A program made the translations under genes and the position numbers. The notes under the pieces were generated by a model. It made no database searches, was not told where the DNA came from, and was given only the letters and a program-made list of their open reading frames with translations. This document shows positions 6,189 to 8,144 of a stretch of 8,144 nt of DNA, in pieces. How positions within the stretch are numbered: the stretch's first letter is position 1; each line of letters starts with the position of its first letter. The DNA is from Spirochaetaceae bacterium (GTDB lineage: Bacteria > Spirochaetota > Spirochaetia > SZUA-6 > Fen-1364), in assembly GCA_003154555.1 (NCBI GenBank), contig PMDT01000030.1, positions 14,964 to 23,107 of the forward strand, in the 5' to 3' direction.

Positions 6189-6983
6189 TTATGCGACGAT
6201 GACTTTTACCCCTCGCGCCTCGAAACCGCTGCGCTGTTCGTTCGTGATGCCGTCGTCTGTCACGAGGTAATGGGCGAGATCCACCGGTCCCAGCGTGGCG
6301 AACGCGACTTTGCCGATCTTGGTGGAATCCGCCACCAGCACCACCTCCGAAGCTGCCTCGATCATGGCCTTCTTCACGACGATGTCGGCGAAGCCGGGGT
6401 AGGAAAGGCCGGCTTCCAGCGAGACGCCTCCCGCGGCGAGGAATGTCCACTGGACATGGATGCGGTCGAAATACGCTGCCGTTCGTTCGCCCGTCAGTGA
6501 AAGCGTCGGTGCCTTGAACTCGCCGCCCGTGACGTTGATCTCAAAGGAGAACTCCGTGCCGAGGAGAAGCGCGATGTTGAGCGCGTTGGTGATGATGCGT
6601 AGGTGATGCTTGCTGCCGAGGTTGCGCGCCACCTCCGTCACCGTGGAGCCGCTGTCGAGGATCAGAGAATCCTCGTCGTGGACCATTTCCGCCGCGCGCA
6701 TACCGATGCGCGCCTTCTTGTCCATATTGTCCAGGTGCTGGAGATTCAGACTTTTCACCTGCTGGGGCACGCTTTTCAGAAATGCGCCGCCATGCTCGCG
6801 CACGACGAATCCTTCCACCTCGAGTCGTTCCAGGTCCTGGCGCACTGTGGGCTCCGATACCCCGAAGAGCCTGCTCAGCGCGCTCACCCGGGCGCTCCCC
6901 TCCTCCTGCAGCAGCTCGAGGATCTTCCGCCGGCGCTGCATGGCGAGCATGTTGGAGGGCATCGCGTGTTCGTTCGCTTCCAT
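6189..6983 (-). CDS. DeoR-family transcriptional regulator
   Basis: This 264-residue sugar-responsive regulator has the DeoR layout. The N-terminal winged helix-turn-helix (about 15-70) runs RRRKILELLQEEG, then LSRLFGVSEPTVRQDLERLE, with the wing VREHGGAF. The C-terminal phosphosugar-sensor domain has the LDSGST loop (109-114), TNALNIALLLG (132-142), GLSYPGF...KKAMIEAA (192-211) and VADSTKIGK (217-225). Such proteins are usually repressors released by a phosphorylated sugar. ATG 6983 is the first possible start, because an in-frame TGA lies two codons upstream. GAGGAG is only 2 nt from this ATG, which is short. M8, M12 and M15 lie before the helix-turn-helix and cannot be excluded. The gene lies 62 bp after the SDR gene and 157 bp before the binding-protein gene, all on one strand, so it likely controls this locus. 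A DeoR-type RhaR controls rhamnose use in Rhizobium leguminosarum, which makes a rhamnose role plausible but unproven. Confidence 0.92.
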   Translation of the reverse strand: MEANEHAMPSNMLAMQRRRKILELLQEEGSARVSALSRLFGVSEPTVRQDLERLEVEGFVVREHGGAFLKSVPQQVKSLNLQHLDNMDKKARIGMRAAEMVHDEDSLILDSGSTVTEVARNLGSKHHLRIITNALNIALLLGTEFSFEINVTGGEFKAPTLSLTGERTAAYFDRIHVQWTFLAAGGVSLEAGLSYPGFADIVVKKAMIEAASEVVLVADSTKIGKVAFATLGPVDLAHYLVTDDGITNEQRSGFEARGVKVIVA

Positions 6984-7045
6984 AACTCCTCACGATATCA
7001 TAGATAGGAGAGCGTAGATAATGGATCGATTCTCACGTGTCCGGC

Positions 7046-7834
7046 TCAGCTCATGAACAACCCGCCATCCACATTGATGGTCTGACCGGTGATGTAGGAT
7101 GCATCCTCGGAGGCAAGAAATGCGACAAGCCCCGCGATGTCGGCGGGAACGCCGGCGCGCTTCATCGGGATGCCGTCGACCCATTCCTGCATGAGTTCGC
7201 CCGGGCGGTAGTCGCCCAGCAGTCTGCCCCATTCGCGGTCATTATAGGCCCACATCTCGGTATCGATGATTCCCGGGCAGAACGCGTTGACGGTGATGCC
7301 GTGGGACGCCAGCTCTTTGGCAAGGCTCTGGGTGATGCCGACGACGCCCATCTTGCTTGCCGCGTAGTGGGGCGTGTAGATAAAGCCCTGGCGCGCTTGT
7401 CCGGATGCTGTATTGATCAATCGCCCCGAACCTTGACTCATCATATAGCGCGCCGCGGCCTGGCAGCAGAGAAAGACACCCTTTGTGTTGACTGCCATCA
7501 CCTTGTCCCATTGCTCCTCGGAAAGCTCAGGCAACCGGGCGATCGTGATCACCCCTGCGTTCTGGACGGAGACATCGACGCGGCCAAAGTGTTGCGCCGT
7601 CTGGGCATAGAGGCTTTCGACCGAGGCCTTGTCCGTCACGTCGCATATGACAGGCATTGCCTTTCCGCCGGCGGACAGGATCGCCTCGGCGACCTGCCCC
7701 ACTCTTGGCTCGTCTGCGCTCACCACGACGGATGCTCCTTCCTGTGCAAAACGTTTTGCTATTCCTTCACCAATGCCGCGGCTCGCGCCGGTCACGACAA
7801 CGACCTTGCCCGAGAACCTGTCGAGGTTTTTCAT
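7046..7834 (-). CDS. Short-chain dehydrogenase/reductase (sugar or polyol dehydrogenase-like)
   Basis: This 262-residue classical SDR is a soluble Rossmann-fold NAD(P)-dependent oxidoreductase. The cofactor motif TGASRGIG is at 15-22. QNAG (91-94) stands where NNAG is usual, N116 is in VNTKG, and the catalytic set is S144, Y157 and K161 (YAASK). PG is at 187-188 and the ending ITGQTINVDGG (248-258) is typical. The C-terminal part, from DTEMW through IPMKRAGVPADIAGLVAFLAS, resembles sorbitol, butanediol or other polyol/sugar dehydrogenases. The substrate cannot be fixed, although an L-rhamnose or related sugar dehydrogenase would suit the context. The acidic residue after the second strand (D41) hints at NAD but the alignment there is ambiguous. 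ATG 7834 is chosen because GGGGG lies about 10 nt upstream and residue 10 leads into the first beta strand. The in-frame ATG at 7924 would translate the A+T-rich promoter region. Confidence 0.92.
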   Translation of the reverse strand: MKNLDRFSGKVVVVTGASRGIGEGIAKRFAQEGASVVVSADEPRVGQVAEAILSAGGKAMPVICDVTDKASVESLYAQTAQHFGRVDVSVQNAGVITIARLPELSEEQWDKVMAVNTKGVFLCCQAAARYMMSQGSGRLINTASGQARQGFIYTPHYAASKMGVVGITQSLAKELASHGITVNAFCPGIIDTEMWAYNDREWGRLLGDYRPGELMQEWVDGIPMKRAGVPADIAGLVAFLASEDASYITGQTINVDGGLFMS

Positions 7835-7880
7835 GTCAAGTGGCCCCCTTTTCAAAAATAATGCAATATCTACAATAAAA

Positions 7881-7902
7881 CGAAAAAAATAAAAAGCAAT
7901 AG
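7881..7902 (+). promoter_or_regulatory. A-tract resembling an UP element
   Basis: A run of A and T with long A stretches lies directly upstream of the -35 hexamer at 7904, the position where UP elements contact the RNA polymerase alpha subunit. On the other strand its T-rich face contains TTTCG, which could equally be part of a DeoR-family site. Assignment is by position and composition only. Confidence 0.4.
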
Positions 7903-7903
7903 G

Positions 7904-7931
7904 TTGACAAATGATGAATATCAATTACAAT
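7904..7931 (+). promoter_or_regulatory. Strong predicted sigma70-type promoter of the glycosidase gene
   Basis: A perfect TTGACA (7904-7909), a 16-nt spacer and TACAAT (7926-7931, five of six matches) form a near-consensus promoter. Transcription would start near 7938, leaving a leader of about 34 nt before ATG 7972. The spacer contains TGAT-GAAT-ATCA, a small inverted repeat that could be part of an operator. Confidence 0.7.
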
Positions 7932-7971
7932 CGAGCCTGTTTGAGCTTTTGCTGAAATAAGAAGGAATGGA

Positions 7972-8144
7972 ATGGTTGGTAACCCGGGGGTCGAGGAAAG
8001 AGCGCTTCGTGAGTATATCCTGGCAAAGGTGGATGCCACCCTGCGGCCGCCGAACAGGATGATGAAATATCCCTTCATCGATCCCGGATCAGTCTACGAG
8101 GGGAATCTGTGGGACTGGGATTCCTTCTGGGCGGCGTATGCGCT
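7972..8144 (+). CDS. Trehalase/GH63-like (MGH1-type) glycosidase, N-terminal fragment (partial)
   Basis: The frame starts at ATG 7972 with AAGGA (7962-7966) 5 nt upstream and runs off the right edge after 57 complete codons. The short sequence has MKYPFIDPG (31-39) then YEGNLWDWDSFWAAYA (42-57). A tryptophan-rich LWDWDSF motif near the N-terminus is typical of (alpha/alpha)6-barrel glycosidases related to GH63, GH37 and mannosylglycerate hydrolase, often annotated MGH1-like or trehalase-like. There is no signal peptide, so the product is probably cytoplasmic like the rhamnosidase. Catalytic acids lie beyond the window, so family and substrate are tentative. A different ATG at 7967 opens another frame whose translation (MEWLVTRG...) resembles nothing and is rejected. 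The gene is divergent from the SDR gene and sits behind a strong promoter. Confidence 0.68.
   Translation, partial: MVGNPGVEERALREYILAKVDATLRPPNRMMKYPFIDPGSVYEGNLWDWDSFWAAYA

Larger units (their letters stand above)
7835..7971. promoter_or_regulatory. Divergent promoter region between the SDR and glycosidase genes
   Basis: This 137-bp A+T-rich gap must drive both the minus-strand SDR gene and the plus-strand glycosidase gene. The plus-strand promoter is clear and listed separately. On the minus strand I find only weak -10-like hexamers (for example CATTAT, plus coordinates 7859-7864) without a matching -35, so the SDR promoter is unresolved. ATGCAATAT at 7861-7869 recurs in inverse orientation at 6109-6117 over the transporter promoter. 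Two GAGC(C/T)T copies at 7933-7938 and 7943-7948 are spaced 10 bp apart near the plus-strand start point. Confidence 0.6.

Noticed and set aside
6984..7045. Own promoter for the DeoR gene
   Set aside because: TATGAT is visible on the minus strand but no -35-like hexamer stands at a suitable distance. Co-transcription with the SDR gene is simpler.
7835..7924. 30-codon hydrophobic extension of the SDR
   Set aside because: It is translated from A+T-rich intergenic DNA. SDRs of this class start a few residues before the Rossmann beta strand, as with ATG 7834.
1..8144. Mobile elements, CRISPR array, tRNA or defence genes
   Set aside because: No transposase-like or phage-like protein, no regularly spaced repeats, no cloverleaf and no toxin, nuclease or reverse-transcriptase motif was seen on either strand.

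Overview
The window is a GC-rich bacterial chromosomal segment whose gaps between promoters are clearly A+T-rich. It looks like an ordinary carbohydrate-utilisation locus joined to the end of a cell-wall gene. A penicillin-binding protein 1C-type C-terminus suggests a didermic cell. The solute-binding protein is a lipoprotein, which is common in Gram-positives, spirochaetes and Thermotogae. The combination fits a free-living or gut/sediment spirochaete or a similar didermic lineage, but no rRNA or marker gene settles this.

Layout. Positions 1-249 (+) hold the last 82 codons of a pbpC-like gene. An 11-nt gap follows, then 261-2966 (+), a full-length glycoside hydrolase family 78 alpha-L-rhamnosidase with no signal peptide. 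It ends 5 bp from the stop codon of a convergent minus-strand cluster. Read in its own direction (7834 down to 2972) that cluster is: SDR oxidoreductase, DeoR-family regulator, lipoprotein solute-binding protein, MalF-type permease, MalG-type permease. A divergent A+T-rich region (7835-7971) separates the SDR gene from a plus-strand gene starting at 7972. That gene's first 57 codons resemble trehalase/GH63 (MGH1-like) glycosidases; the rest lies outside the window.

How the parts may work together (inference). The binding protein and two permeases would import an oligosaccharide or glycoside, powered by an ATPase encoded elsewhere. The cytoplasmic GH78 enzyme would remove terminal L-rhamnose, the second glycosidase would act on the remaining glycan, and the SDR would oxidise or reduce a released sugar or polyol. 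The DeoR protein would repress until a sugar (phosphate) accumulates. Candidate control elements are a sigma70-type promoter and palindromes in front of the binding-protein gene, a strong promoter with an A-tract in front of the second glycosidase, and a 13-bp stem-loop between the binding-protein and MalF genes.

I see no mobile element, CRISPR array, tRNA/rRNA or broken gene, and no clear sign of an undescribed system. The most useful leads are the regulatory elements, the unusual pairing of GH78 with pbpC, and the substrate of the locus. No gap without a gene exceeds 160 bp.
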